Assembly: GCA_043721915.1 (NCBI GenBank)
Contig: JAYSPV010000067.1
Coordinates: 36,472-100,471, forward strand
Reading direction: 5' to 3'
Origin: UBA668 sp043721915
GTDB lineage: Bacteria > Actinomycetota > Acidimicrobiia > Acidimicrobiales > Ilumatobacteraceae
Length of the DNA: 64,000 nt
Shown here: piece after piece, positions 1-8,531 of the stretch
How the letters are laid out: the number at the start of each line of letters is the position of its first letter
Position numbering within the stretch: position 1 is the first letter of the stretch
The notes under the pieces: model-generated
What the model was told of the DNA's origin: nothing
The model's database searches: none
What the model saw: the letters and a program-made list of their open reading frames with translations, nothing else
Position numbers and translations under genes: made by a program

Positions 1-6
1 GTCTCG

Positions 7-1281
7 GTGCCGACCAGCGACGCCACGCGGCGGAGCGCGATACTGCCAGCGATGGCCTCCTCTCTCGACTCCAGCCGCTACGCGTTCGTGCCGGGGTCAC
101 CCCAGTACCCCACGATCGTCGACGGTGATGGCGTGTTCCTGATCACCGATGACGGCCGCCGCATCCTCGACGGCGCCGCCGGAGCGATCGTGGGCAACAT
201 CGGCTGGGGCCGCACCGAGGTGGTGGAAGCCGCCGCCGCCGTGATGGGGATGGGGTACGTCGTGCCGCTGTGGCCCACGCCGAGCCGGCTCGCGCTGCGT
301 GACGAACTGGTGGAGCACTGGCTGCCCGAGGGTTTCAACCAGGTGTTCTTCACCAGTGGCGGCAGTGAGAGCACGGATTCGTCCATCCGCCTCGCTCGTG
401 CGTATCAGGTGGCGAAGGGCCGCGCGAGCAGGTGGAAGGTGATCGGCCGTCATCCCAGCTACCACGGGATGACGATCGGGACGATGGCGGCCGCCAGCCA
501 CAGCGGCCGTCAGCTGGGCTACGAGCCGCTGCTGCTGCCGTTCCCGAAGGTGGCCTGGGACGACCCGGCCGACGTGCTGAGGGTGATCGAGCGCGAAGAC
601 CCGGCCACGATCGCCGGCTTCATCGCCGAACCGATCACCGGCGCGGCGGGCGGCTGCCTCACCGCGAGTGACGAGTACTGGCAGGTGGTGAGCGATGCCT
701 GCCGCGAGCACGACATCCTGCTGATCGCGGATGAGGTGATGACCGGTTACGGCCGCACCGGGCTCAAGTTCGGTCATCAGCACTTCCCGTTCCATCCCGA
801 TGTGATCGTCGGCGGCAAGGGCCTCGGCGGCGGGTACGTGCCGATGGGTGCGGTCGCCGCCCGCGACGAAGTGGCTGAGGCGCTGCGCGGCAGTGGGTTC
901 ATGTACTTCACGTTCACCGGCAACGACGCCGCCTGTGCTGCCAGTGCGAAGGTGCTGCAGATCATGCGCAGCGAGCAGTTGGTCGAGCGCGCCGCGACCA
1001 TGGGTGCTCACCTCGGCCGTCGTCTCCGTGACGAATTCACCGACCACCCGGCGGTCGTCGAGATCCGTGGCCGCGGCATGTTCTACGGCCTCGAGCTGCG
1101 CTGCAGCCGCGACGCGGTGGTGACGGCTGCGATGGACCGCGACCTGTGGGTGTATCCCGCCGGCAGTGGCCCGGTGGCGGAGGCAGTGATGGTGGCACCC
1201 GCATACGTCATTTCCGAGGCAGAGATCGAGCAGCTGATCGGCACGCTGCGTGATGCCCTCGACGCCGTGCACCCCGCCTGA
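7..1281 (+). CDS. Class III PLP-dependent aminotransferase
   Basis: The protein (up to 424 aa) has the fold-type I, class III aminotransferase pattern. A serine-rich phosphate-binding segment (FTSGGSEST) lies near residue 117, the Asp of IADEVMTGYGR would contact the pyridine nitrogen, and the Schiff-base lysine lies in GGKGLGGGY near residue 271. Family members move an amino group between an omega-amine or amino acid and a keto acid in the cytosol; the substrate cannot be told from sequence. The reading frame is open to the window edge, so the GTG at 7 may not be the true start. A more conventional N-terminus would be the ATG at 52 (MASSLDSS). The next gene follows after a gap of about 70 bp on the same strand. 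Confidence 0.88.
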   Translation: MPTSDATRRSAILPAMASSLDSSRYAFVPGSPQYPTIVDGDGVFLITDDGRRILDGAAGAIVGNIGWGRTEVVEAAAAVMGMGYVVPLWPTPSRLALRDELVEHWLPEGFNQVFFTSGGSESTDSSIRLARAYQVAKGRASRWKVIGRHPSYHGMTIGTMAAASHSGRQLGYEPLLLPFPKVAWDDPADVLRVIEREDPATIAGFIAEPITGAAGGCLTASDEYWQVVSDACREHDILLIADEVMTGYGRTGLKFGHQHFPFHPDVIVGGKGLGGGYVPMGAVAARDEVAEALRGSGFMYFTFTGNDAACAASAKVLQIMRSEQLVERAATMGAHLGRRLRDEFTDHPAVVEIRGRGMFYGLELRCSRDAVVTAAMDRDLWVYPAGSGPVAEAVMVAPAYVISEAEIEQLIGTLRDALDAVHPA

Positions 1282-1352
1282 CTCGCAAGTTCACGCCGGA
1301 TTCACCAACGGTGGGGACTGCATTCACCGGACATCGGTACCGTGAAGGCACC

Positions 1353-2126
1353 ATGAGCGCGAGCACACTCCCAGATGTCGGCAGCGATCCGCGCCGGTTG
1401 ATTTCCCTCGATGCGGTGCACAACTTCCGTGACGTCGGTGGCTACCCCACCAGCGACGGCCGCAGCACCCGTTGGCGCACCCTGTTCCGCGCCGACGGGC
1501 TCTATCGCCTCACCGACGCCGATCTCGAGGTCGTCCGCGCGCTCGGGTTGCGCACCGTGATCGACCTGCGTACCGACGTCGAGCTCGCCGAGCGCGGCAC
1601 GTTCCCGCACGAACGGCACGCGGTGCAGTTCCACCACGTACCGGTGATCGACAGCACCTGGCAGCACCTCGATCGACCCGACGCCGACGACCCGGTGACC
1701 TTCCTCGAGTGGGCCTACCAGGACATGTTGCGCCAGGGCCCCCACCGTTTCGTCGAGGCGATCGAGAAGCTCAGCCAGCCCGGGGCGTTGCCGGCGGTCT
1801 TCCACTGCGCCGCGGGCAAGGACCGCACGGGCGTGCTGGCGATGTTGTTGCTGGGCTCCTTGGGCGTGCCCCACGACTTCCTCGTGGCCGACTACGCCCT
1901 CACCATCGAGGGCATCGAACGGATGCGCGCGTGGGCACAACGGATGGCACCGGAGATGTGGGCGAGCATGGCCGACACCCCATCGGCGTTCATGGCGGCC
2001 GCCCCTGAAGCGATGGAGCGTGTGATCGCATCGATCACCACCCACGGAACGATTCGCGACTACACCCTCGGCCTCGGTGTCAGCCCCGAGGCGCTCGAGC
2101 GATTGTCGGTTGCACTGCTCGTGTGA
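1353..2126 (+). CDS. Tyrosine/serine protein phosphatase (DSP-like, HCx5R)
   Basis: This 257-aa protein carries the cysteine phosphatase P-loop HCAAGKDRTG near residue 151, where Cys is the nucleophile and Arg binds phosphate. The N-terminal half has the NFRDVGGYPT motif typical of the bacterial Y_phosphatase3 family. Such enzymes remove phosphate from protein Tyr/Ser or from phosphoinositides, and the substrate here is unknown. An upstream in-frame GTG at 1311 exists, but the ATG at 1353 begins the part that resembles the family. It is followed 22 bp later by the S51-like gene on the same strand, so the two may be cotranscribed. Confidence 0.85.
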   Translation: MSASTLPDVGSDPRRLISLDAVHNFRDVGGYPTSDGRSTRWRTLFRADGLYRLTDADLEVVRALGLRTVIDLRTDVELAERGTFPHERHAVQFHHVPVIDSTWQHLDRPDADDPVTFLEWAYQDMLRQGPHRFVEAIEKLSQPGALPAVFHCAAGKDRTGVLAMLLLGSLGVPHDFLVADYALTIEGIERMRAWAQRMAPEMWASMADTPSAFMAAAPEAMERVIASITTHGTIRDYTLGLGVSPEALERLSVALLV

Positions 2127-2148
2127 AGCGCGGCGTACGCTCGGCGCC

Positions 2149-2808
2149 ATGAGCGGCACCATCTCGCAGCACGGCACTCTTCCCCTCCACGGCACGATCG
2201 CACTCCAGGGCGGCGGTGCCTTCACCGCCAACGACGAGCTCGACAGGCGGCTGCTCGCCAGTGTGGGAGCCGATCGGGTCGTGGTGCTGCCCACCGCGGA
2301 TGCGTTCGAGCGGCCCGAGAAGCTGGTCGCTGCCGCGATGGCCTGGGGTGAGCGGATGGGCGTGGAAGTGGAGGCGCTGATGGTGATGCGCCGCAGTGAG
2401 GCGTTGGAAGTTTCCGCGGCGACGGTGGTGCGCAACGCAAAGGCCGTCTACTTCGTGGGCGATCAGCCGATCCACCTCCGCTCGGTGATGAAGGACACGG
2501 CTGTCTGGGATGCGCTGCGCGACGTGCTCACCAACGGTGGTCTCGTCACAGCCACCGGTGGCAGCGCGGCAGGGATGTGTGATCCGATGGTCGATCCGCG
2601 TGGCGGAGCATTCACACTCGGCCTGGGCCTCGTCCCGAACCTCGCACTGGTCACCGAGGCGGAGAGCTGGTCGCCCGAGCGGCTGCACCGCACCCGCGAG
2701 CTGGCCAACACCGCGTTCTGCGTGCTGCGCACGGGCGATGCGCTGGTGCACACCCAGGCAGGGTGGGAGACGGTCGGCGGCGCGGAAGTGCACGGCGACC
2801 TGCCGTAG
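2149..2808 (+). CDS. Peptidase S51 / cyanophycinase-like protein
   Basis: The 219-aa protein starts with a beta-strand and LQGGG turn and contains TGGSAAGM, which matches the G-x-S-A-G nucleophile elbow of the S51 (dipeptidase E/cyanophycinase) class-I amidotransferase-like fold. The family cleaves Asp-containing peptides or is of unknown function. The ATG at 2149 is preferred over an in-frame GTG at 2077, which would overlap the phosphatase gene by 50 bp. The gene converges on the FKBP gene. A short stem, CGGGG and CCCCG around a 5-nt loop (2821-2835), sits between them and may help termination. Confidence 0.72.
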   Translation: MSGTISQHGTLPLHGTIALQGGGAFTANDELDRRLLASVGADRVVVLPTADAFERPEKLVAAAMAWGERMGVEVEALMVMRRSEALEVSAATVVRNAKAVYFVGDQPIHLRSVMKDTAVWDALRDVLTNGGLVTATGGSAAGMCDPMVDPRGGAFTLGLGLVPNLALVTEAESWSPERLHRTRELANTAFCVLRTGDALVHTQAGWETVGGAEVHGDLP

Positions 2809-2834
2809 GCGGTACTGACCCGGGGCCGAACCCC

Positions 2835-2862
2835 GCGTCGATCAGGTGGCGTCGATCAGGTG
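2835..2862. repeat. 14-bp tandem duplication over the FKBP stop codon
   Basis: GCGTCGATCAGGTG occurs twice head to tail (2835-2848 and 2849-2862). The second copy contains the stop codon of the minus-strand FKBP gene; the first lies just beyond it. Confidence 0.85.
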
Positions 2863-3599
2863 GTGGCAGGAGCCGGCAGCGACGTGGTCGTGGCCGGTGT
2901 CGTCTCGGCGGTGGTGTCGGCGGTGGTGTCCGTGACGTCGGCCGTCGCCGGGGTGACCGACATGACATCGATGATGAACGTCAGCGCGCCAGCCGGCCGG
3001 CCGCCGGTGGCCGACGGGTCTGCGCCGTACGCCAGCTCGGCGGGGATGTCGAGCTGGTAGCGGCCGCCGGCCTGCATGCCGACCAGGCCGAGAGTCCAAC
3101 CCTCGATGACGCTGCTGGCACCGATCACGATCGGGTATGACGCGCCCCGGTCGTAGCTGTTGTCGAACTCGACACCGTCGGCGCTTGTGTAGCCGAGGTA
3201 GTTGACATCGATCAGGTCGCACTCGGCAGCGGCGGGACCGCTGCCCTCGGTGATCGGGGTGACCTTCAGTGCGGTGATCTCCGCAGGAGCCGGGCCGGCG
3301 ATCTCCGGCTTCGTCGGTGCTGTCGTGCTGGGAGGAACGTCGGGCGGGGTGGGCGCGTTGGGGCAGGGGCCCACCGGCACCGTCAGCGAAGGGTCGATGG
3401 TGGTGGTGCCCGCCACCGTCGAGTCGTCATCGCCGCCGTTGAGCAGGTAGAGCACGCCGACGAGCGCCACCACGCTGACGAGGGCGAGACCGATGCGCAG
3501 GCTGAAGCGCTTCGTCTTGTCCTTGCGCGCCTGCTTGGCGAGCTCTTCGAGCCGCAACTGGCGGTTGGCCTTCTGTCGTTCACGTTTGACGGTACCCAC
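2856..3599 (-). CDS. Membrane-anchored FKBP-type peptidyl-prolyl isomerase
   Basis: This 247-aa protein has a basic, Lys/Arg-rich N-terminus of about 33 residues and one transmembrane helix (about 34-54). A Pro/Thr-rich linker follows, then an FKBP domain (about 115-215) with the recognisable pieces GVEFDNSYDRG, VIEGWTLGLVGMQAGG and IPAELAYG, and finally a Thr/Ala-rich tail. FKBPs catalyse cis-trans isomerisation of Xaa-Pro bonds; the single anchor suggests a folding role on the outer face of the membrane. The start codon is GTG at 3597-3599. The Lys/Arg-rich start may simply be a topogenic signal. Confidence 0.85.
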   Translation of the reverse strand: MGTVKRERQKANRQLRLEELAKQARKDKTKRFSLRIGLALVSVVALVGVLYLLNGGDDDSTVAGTTTIDPSLTVPVGPCPNAPTPPDVPPSTTAPTKPEIAGPAPAEITALKVTPITEGSGPAAAECDLIDVNYLGYTSADGVEFDNSYDRGASYPIVIGASSVIEGWTLGLVGMQAGGRYQLDIPAELAYGADPSATGGRPAGALTFIIDVMSVTPATADVTDTTADTTAETTPATTTSLPAPATT

Positions 3600-3683
3600 G
3601 AGGACAGGAGGCTACCGGACGAGCCGCCGCGCCGTCTCGCGAACCGACGCACACGACACGTGAATCTGCAAGGAACGCTCAAC

Positions 3684-6488
3684 ATGTCGACGCCGCGTGC
3701 CGATGAGGCAAGACAGGGGAATGGCGGCACGCCCCTTGCCGGGCAGGCTTTCGAAAGGTTCACAATGAGGCGTACAGAGCATCTCGGGGCTCGTGTGGTC
3801 ACCGCAGTCGGTGTACTCGCAACGCTCGTCTATCTCGGGTGGCGGGCGGTTTACTCACTCCGCGGCAGCGAGATGTGGTTGTCGGTTCCTGTGCTGCTGG
3901 TGGAGGTGATCGCGTTCGCCGGTTCCGCCGTGCTCGTCTGGGCGTTGTGGCCGGCGCCGGCAGCCCTTGTCGTATCCGGTGCCGGGCTGACCCCACCGCC
4001 GCTGTTCCCTTCGGATGTGGTCGTGCGGGTGCACGAGCAGGCCGAGCACGATGTCCGTGCGACGCTGTTGGCCGCGGGGCGCTTGGCCGACGCGCAGCAG
4101 GTGATCGTGATCGATCTCGACGCCCGCCCGGCGATCGCCGCCCTCGCCATCGAGTTCGGGGCCACGTACGCAGCGACCGACCCTGCCGACAGCAACGGGC
4201 TGCGCGTCGCGCTGGCCACGGTGCGTACCCAGCAGTTCCTGCTGCTCGATGCCGGCGACGTTCCGGCAGGAGACATCATCGCCCGCCTCGGCGTCGACCT
4301 CGCCGACCCGCGAGTGGCGGTGGTCCAGGGCCTCGGCTCCTCCGGAGCGAACGACTCGGCCGAGCACGGCCCGAACGGACGCCACCAGCTGCTCTTCGAG
4401 CGTTCGTCGCTGAACCCGTCGCTCGGTGCCCGCGGCGTCGCGGTGTGGTTGGGGAGCGGTTCGTTGGTGCGCATCGACGCGTTGCGGGAAGTGCCCGCCA
4501 ACACCGATCGGGCCCTCCTTGCGCATTGGGCGATCGGCGCCGAACTGGCGGCCGCCGGCTGGCGGTTGACGGCGCCCGGCGACGTGCCCGTGTTCGCTCA
4601 CCGCACGGTTCACGCGGAGGCCGAGGTGTTCGACGATCGCGTCGACCGTGCCCGCGCCGCTCGCCGGTTGGTCTTCGGTCGCCGTGGCGTTCTGCGCGGC
4701 CGCTTCGAATGGCGCCAGCGACTCGCGCTGCTCGCGTGGTCGGTGCGCCCGCTGTCGGCACTGCGCCGCGTGGTCTTCGTCACGCTGCTCGGCGCGGCGA
4801 TCCTGTCGGGCACCGTGCCGTTCCGCGGCCAGCAGATCATCCTGGTGTGCGCATGGATGCCGTCGTTCCTCTACATGTCCCTCGGTGTCTCGCTGCTCAG
4901 CGGCTGGACGTTGCGCCCCGGCGACCGTGTTCGCTGGTCACTGCACTCGATCGGGTCGTCGTTGGCCAGCCTGCGTGGCTCAGGGCACGACCGGCACACG
5001 CGCGCCCCGATCATCGACCTGCCGTCTCGCCAGTACGGGGCCGGCCTGGTCGGCGTGGTCGTCATGCTCAGCGGGGTGGTCCTCGTCCGCGGCATCAGCG
5101 ACCGGTTCACTCACACGCTCGGCTCGATGCCGCGTTCAGTGCTGATGGCCCTGTTGCTGGTGACGCTGTGGACGCTCGCACTCTCGCTGGATCTGCTGCG
5201 GGTGTTGGGCCGTCGTCGGCAACTGCGTCGAACCGCTCGCGTCGTCTCGTCGCTGCCGGCAACGATGGGCGAACGCACGGTGAGCATCGTCGACCTGACC
5301 TCGGTGGGCGCCGGCGTGCTCAGCCAGACCGGCATCGAGCCGCTGGAACGTGCTGTGCTGGAGACCGTGATCGCGACGACATCCGGGGTCACTTCCGTCC
5401 GTATCCCCGGAATCGTGCGCAACGTCTCGCTGCTACCCAGCGGCGACTACCGCATCGGCGTCGAGTTCGGTGACCGCGACGCTGCGACGGCCAACGCGCT
5501 CGCCGAGTTCTGCACCGTCGAGCCGATGTGGCAGCAACTTGGCGTGATGCCGAGCCAATCAGTCCTCGACAAGGGACGGATGATCTACCTCGAGGAACCG
5601 CCGGCGGAGCCGTCGCCCGGTCGGACGCTGGTGCGCGTCGTCGCGATGCTCGCGCTCGCCGGTGTCGTCGGGAGTGCCGCGCCGGCAACGGTCGCGGCGT
5701 CGGCCCCCTTCGTGCATCAGGTCACCGGCACGATCGTCGAGACCGGCGAACCGCCCATTGCCGATCCCGACCCTGCCGCCACCGTGCCCGTCTCGTTGGT
5801 CGACGTCGACGAACCGATCGCGACGACCGATCCGCCCGTCGTCGAGTCCGCCGCGCCGGAAGGCGTGGCGGGCGTCGTGGTGGTCGGCGTGTGTTCCCTG
5901 GCGCCCGGCGATGATGAGGTGTGGGGGACCGCCGATGACCAGTACGACGCTGCCGTCGAGACGATCACCGATGAGGATGGGGGCTATTCGTTGGCGCTGA
6001 CCGGCGAGGCGTGCTGGGCGATCGTTGCGCCGCCGGAGGGTTATGAGCCGGTCGATGTCGCCACCGGCGAGGCGCCGCTGGTCGCAGTCGCGTTCGACGT
6101 CAGCAGTCCAACGGATACTCAACCGACCGTCGAACTGCAGCGTGTGGAAGCCGACGTCTCGGTGCCGAACCCCTCCTCGAACGGCCCCTTCTCGAACGAC
6201 CCCTCCTCGAACGACATCTCCTCGAACGACCCGGGTGGCGCCACGCCATCGCCGGGTGTCGAGGCCGGTCGTCTCGGTCTGCGGCTGCGGCGAGCGGCCA
6301 CCGACTGGCAGGTAGCGGCGGCCCCCGGCCCCGCCCCGCAGCTGTTGCCCGCGCCGATGGCATCGCAACTCGCCGGCCAGAGCAGCGACCACTCGTCGCT
6401 GTCGGTCTTCGTGTTGGCGTTGGCCGCACTGCTGGGCTCCAGCCTCCTGCTCGGGCTGGCCCGTCCGCGTTCGCGAGCCGCTGGCTGA
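3684..6488 (+). CDS. Cellulose-synthase-like (BcsA-type) membrane protein with PilZ domain and C-terminal beta-domain
   Basis: The protein is about 934 aa. Transmembrane helices near residues 35-80 are followed by a GT2/BcsA-like cytosolic domain, visible as LLLDAGDVP (compare DADHVP in BcsA) and VAVVQG, with an NTD segment where BcsA has TED. More helices follow, then a PilZ-like domain with RQLRR (RxxxR) and DLTSVG (D-x-S/T-x-x-G), the cyclic di-GMP binding signature. I do not find the QxxRW motif, so catalysis is doubtful. After one more helix comes an extracytoplasmic part: an SdrD/Cna-B-like domain (GVCSLAPGDDEVWGTADDQ), an SSNDP repeat, and a C-terminal helix with an Arg-rich tail. The ATG at 3684 follows AAGGAACG; GTG 3660 is an alternative. 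Role inferred: a c-di-GMP-responsive envelope or polysaccharide protein. Confidence 0.7.
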   Translation: MSTPRADEARQGNGGTPLAGQAFERFTMRRTEHLGARVVTAVGVLATLVYLGWRAVYSLRGSEMWLSVPVLLVEVIAFAGSAVLVWALWPAPAALVVSGAGLTPPPLFPSDVVVRVHEQAEHDVRATLLAAGRLADAQQVIVIDLDARPAIAALAIEFGATYAATDPADSNGLRVALATVRTQQFLLLDAGDVPAGDIIARLGVDLADPRVAVVQGLGSSGANDSAEHGPNGRHQLLFERSSLNPSLGARGVAVWLGSGSLVRIDALREVPANTDRALLAHWAIGAELAAAGWRLTAPGDVPVFAHRTVHAEAEVFDDRVDRARAARRLVFGRRGVLRGRFEWRQRLALLAWSVRPLSALRRVVFVTLLGAAILSGTVPFRGQQIILVCAWMPSFLYMSLGVSLLSGWTLRPGDRVRWSLHSIGSSLASLRGSGHDRHTRAPIIDLPSRQYGAGLVGVVVMLSGVVLVRGISDRFTHTLGSMPRSVLMALLLVTLWTLALSLDLLRVLGRRRQLRRTARVVSSLPATMGERTVSIVDLTSVGAGVLSQTGIEPLERAVLETVIATTSGVTSVRIPGIVRNVSLLPSGDYRIGVEFGDRDAATANALAEFCTVEPMWQQLGVMPSQSVLDKGRMIYLEEPPAEPSPGRTLVRVVAMLALAGVVGSAAPATVAASAPFVHQVTGTIVETGEPPIADPDPAATVPVSLVDVDEPIATTDPPVVESAAPEGVAGVVVVGVCSLAPGDDEVWGTADDQYDAAVETITDEDGGYSLALTGEACWAIVAPPEGYEPVDVATGEAPLVAVAFDVSSPTDTQPTVELQRVEADVSVPNPSSNGPFSNDPSSNDISSNDPGGATPSPGVEAGRLGLRLRRAATDWQVAAAPGPAPQLLPAPMASQLAGQSSDHSSLSVFVLALAALLGSSLLLGLARPRSRAAG
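6174..6233 (+). repeat. Four 15-bp in-frame repeats encoding SSNDP-type pentads
   Basis: Four consecutive 15-bp units encode SSNGP, FSNDP, SSNDI and SSNDP in the outer linker of the PilZ protein. The units are nearly identical at DNA level (core TCGAACGAC), so copy number could vary by slippage. Confidence 0.85.
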
Positions 6489-6499
6489 GCGTGCCTGAG

Positions 6500-7078
6500 T
6501 CAGTCGTCGGCGGCGAACGGTTCGTCGCTGTCGCCGGACTTGGCGATCAGGTAGCCGATCGCACGCTCGGCCTTCGGGTACCGGTGCGCAAGGCGCCAGA
6601 AGTCCGGGCCGTGGCCGTGCACTTCGAGGTGGGCCAGTTCGTGCACGATGACGTAGTCGATCACCCAGCCGGGAAACGCCGCCAACCGCGTCGAGATGCG
6701 GATGTGGCCGGAAGTGACCGTGCACGAACCCCAGCGGGTTGTCATGTCGTCGGCCCAGCGGATGTCTCGCGGGCGCGGCAGCTCGTAACGGCGGGCGAGT
6801 ATGACGGCGCGAGCGGCCAGGTCGATCCGGGCTGCAGAACGCTTGCGCTCGTAGCCGGCGGTCATCTTCGCGACCCACATCTCGGTCTCGGCGCGGCTCA
6901 TCCACGATGGCACGCTGACCGTCACCAGATCGCCCACCAGGCGAGCCCCGACGGTGCGCTTGCGACGGGTGGAACGCACCACCTCCACTCGCAACGGGGC
7001 GCGCTCGTCCAACGCGGCGCGCTCGTCGACGGGCTCGGGTTCGGGGCCGAAGCCTGGGAGCTGCAATGCGTCGGTCAT
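6500..7078 (-). CDS. YgjP/DUF45-type zinc metallopeptidase
   Basis: This 192-aa protein contains HELAHLEVHGHGPDFW near residue 140, a zinc-binding HExxH helix with a third histidine a few residues later, as in the YgjP-like (DUF45, M48-related) family. The preceding RWGSCT motif is also typical. These cytosolic proteins are thought to be metal-dependent peptidases, and biological substrates are poorly known. It is convergent with the PilZ protein gene (11 bp gap) and lies 6 bp downstream of the histidine phosphatase gene on the same strand, so those two probably share a transcript. Confidence 0.85.
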   Translation of the reverse strand: MTDALQLPGFGPEPEPVDERAALDERAPLRVEVVRSTRRKRTVGARLVGDLVTVSVPSWMSRAETEMWVAKMTAGYERKRSAARIDLAARAVILARRYELPRPRDIRWADDMTTRWGSCTVTSGHIRISTRLAAFPGWVIDYVIVHELAHLEVHGHGPDFWRLAHRYPKAERAIGYLIAKSGDSDEPFAADD

Positions 7079-7084
7079 CGGCGG

Positions 7085-7780
7085 TCAGAGGGTGTCGCCG
7101 TACGCCTGTGGGTCGATGAGGCGCACGAGCTCGCCGGCCACCACGCGGCCGTCGGTGTGGACCTCGAACCAGCAGCCACCGAGGTTGGTGAAGCGCGCCT
7201 CGTCGGCGCCCAGCGAACGGCGCAGTGTCCGCATCAACCCGCCGTGTGTCACCACCAGCACTTCCCCGCCCGGGTGCTCGGCCGCGATCCGGCGCAGCGC
7301 GGCCAGACCGCGGGCGACGATCTCGTCGGGCTGTTCGGCGTCGTCGGGCCGGCGGTGCTCGGCGAGGAAGCCTGGCCAACCGTGCTCGATCTCACCGATC
7401 GTGAGGCCCTGCCAGGAGCCGAACGCCTGCTCCATCAGCTGCGGGTCCACCTGCACCGGGCCGATGCCCAAGGCTTCGGCGATGATCGCGGCGGTGTACG
7501 CCGCACGCTGCAGGGTGCTTGCCCAGACGGCATCGAACGTGCCCAGCACCTCGGCGGCGGCAACCGCCTGCAACATGCCGGCGTCGGTGAGCGGTGGGTC
7601 CTCCTGGCCCTGCCAGCGGCCGATCGCGTTCCACTCGCTCTCACCGTGGCGCAGCGTCAGGAGCCGCGTCGGCGCACCGGCGGACGCGCGGTCCGTGGGG
7701 GTGGAGCGCTGCGTTGCGTCGGGCGATTGCTGCACCGGGTCGAGGGTAGCCGTCCCCATGAGGATCATGCCCACTACCAT
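7085..7780 (-). CDS. Histidine phosphatase (phosphoglycerate mutase-like)
   Basis: The protein (about 231 aa) has the LRHGESEWN motif with the phospho-accepting His, the PLTDAG segment and the second catalytic His in VVTHGGLMR. The branch includes phosphoglycerate mutases, alpha-ribazole phosphatases and broad phosphatases, and the exact substrate is not readable. Three in-frame ATGs (at 7780, 7768 and 7759) are possible starts; the first has a GGTGG about 10 bases upstream. A longer open frame exists but would overlap the divergent MoaD-like gene. In mycobacteria a gpm-like gene is found near mshA, but here the gene lies on the opposite strand about 3.3 kb away. Confidence 0.85.
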   Translation of the reverse strand: MVVGMILMGTATLDPVQQSPDATQRSTPTDRASAGAPTRLLTLRHGESEWNAIGRWQGQEDPPLTDAGMLQAVAAAEVLGTFDAVWASTLQRAAYTAAIIAEALGIGPVQVDPQLMEQAFGSWQGLTIGEIEHGWPGFLAEHRRPDDAEQPDEIVARGLAALRRIAAEHPGGEVLVVTHGGLMRTLRRSLGADEARFTNLGGCWFEVHTDGRVVAGELVRLIDPQAYGDTL

Positions 7781-7786
7781 GCGCCC

Positions 7787-8029
7787 ATGGCCACCCTTCG
7801 TCTTTTCGCCGCGGCCCGCGAATCCGCGGGTACCGGGTCGGCCCAGTTCGACGAGGCCACCGTGGGCGATGTGCTGGCCGCGGCCGTCGCCCAGTACGGC
7901 GACGGTTTTCGAACGGTGCTCAACAGCTGCCGAGTCTGGGTCAACGGCGAAGCCGCCGAGCCCGGCACCGTCGTCGGCGCCGCAGACGAAGTGGCGGTTC
8001 TGCCGCCCGTGAGTGGAGGTTCCACATGA
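7787..8029 (+). CDS. MoaD/ThiS-family sulfur-carrier-like protein
   Basis: This 80-aa ubiquitin-fold protein starts MATLRLFAAARE and ends LPPVSGGST. MoaD and ThiS carry sulfur as a thiocarboxylate on a terminal Gly-Gly; here two residues (Ser-Thr) follow the Gly-Gly, so either it is trimmed or it acts in another way. No moaE, thiF or moeB partner is visible nearby. Its stop overlaps the ATG of the RsiG-like gene (ATGA), which argues for coupled translation. It is divergent from the histidine phosphatase gene with only 6 bp between starts. Confidence 0.75.
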   Translation: MATLRLFAAARESAGTGSAQFDEATVGDVLAAAVAQYGDGFRTVLNSCRVWVNGEAAEPGTVVGAADEVAVLPPVSGGST

Positions 8030-8520
8030 CGATGCCCGCAACCGAGCCGGCCGATCTGCCGCTGGCGGAACTGCGCGCGATTCGCTCGCAGCTGCAGACC
8101 GAGGACGACGCGATCAGCTACGTGCGGCGCCTCGCTCAGGCACGCCTTGATCTGGTGCGCGCCGAGATGCGCCGTCGTGCGGCAGGCGACGACAAGAACA
8201 TCACCGGCGAGCTGCCGGCGATCCTCGGCAGCCATCTCACCGGTGGCGCTCCGCGCCCGCCGCGTCCCGCCGACGACTTCAGCCACCACCCGATGGCGCT
8301 TGCGCTGGAGGAACTGTGCGATGAGGCCGGCAGCACCGACCTGCCCTCGATGAACGCCGAGGAATTAGCCGCGTTCGCTGCCAACCTCCACGCGTTCGAG
8401 CAGGCCCGCTCGCACGAGCGCAGAGAGCTGTTCGGTCGCATCGACGCGCTGAGCGCCGAGCTCGTCCGCAGGTATCGCGACGGCGAGGCCGATGTCGACG
8501 GCCTGCTCGCCGGTGACTGA
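8026..8520 (+). CDS. RsiG/AmfC-family protein (putative c-di-GMP-binding anti-sigma factor)
   Basis: This 164-aa, largely helical protein resembles Streptomyces RsiG (formerly AmfC, aerial mycelium formation protein), which holds sigma WhiG inactive when loaded with cyclic di-GMP. The RsiG signature recalled from the literature is E(X)3S(X)2R(X)3Q(X)3D. Here residues 27-42 read D-x3-S-x2-R-x3-Q-x3-D, so only the first Glu is changed, to Asp. The C-terminal RRYRDGEADVDGLL segment also fits the family. I see only one motif copy, as in one-motif homodimeric members. No whiG-like gene is in the window. It overlaps the MoaD-like gene by 4 bp and precedes an XRE regulator by 11 bp. Confidence 0.72.
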   Translation: MTMPATEPADLPLAELRAIRSQLQTEDDAISYVRRLAQARLDLVRAEMRRRAAGDDKNITGELPAILGSHLTGGAPRPPRPADDFSHHPMALALEELCDEAGSTDLPSMNAEELAAFAANLHAFEQARSHERRELFGRIDALSAELVRRYRDGEADVDGLLAGD

Positions 8521-8531
8521 CGGGCCGGCCA

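Noticed and set aside
6491..8029. A long + strand frame opposite the metallopeptidase and phosphatase genes
   Set aside because: It is the complement of two well-supported minus-strand genes; only its last 81 codons (MoaD-like) are real.
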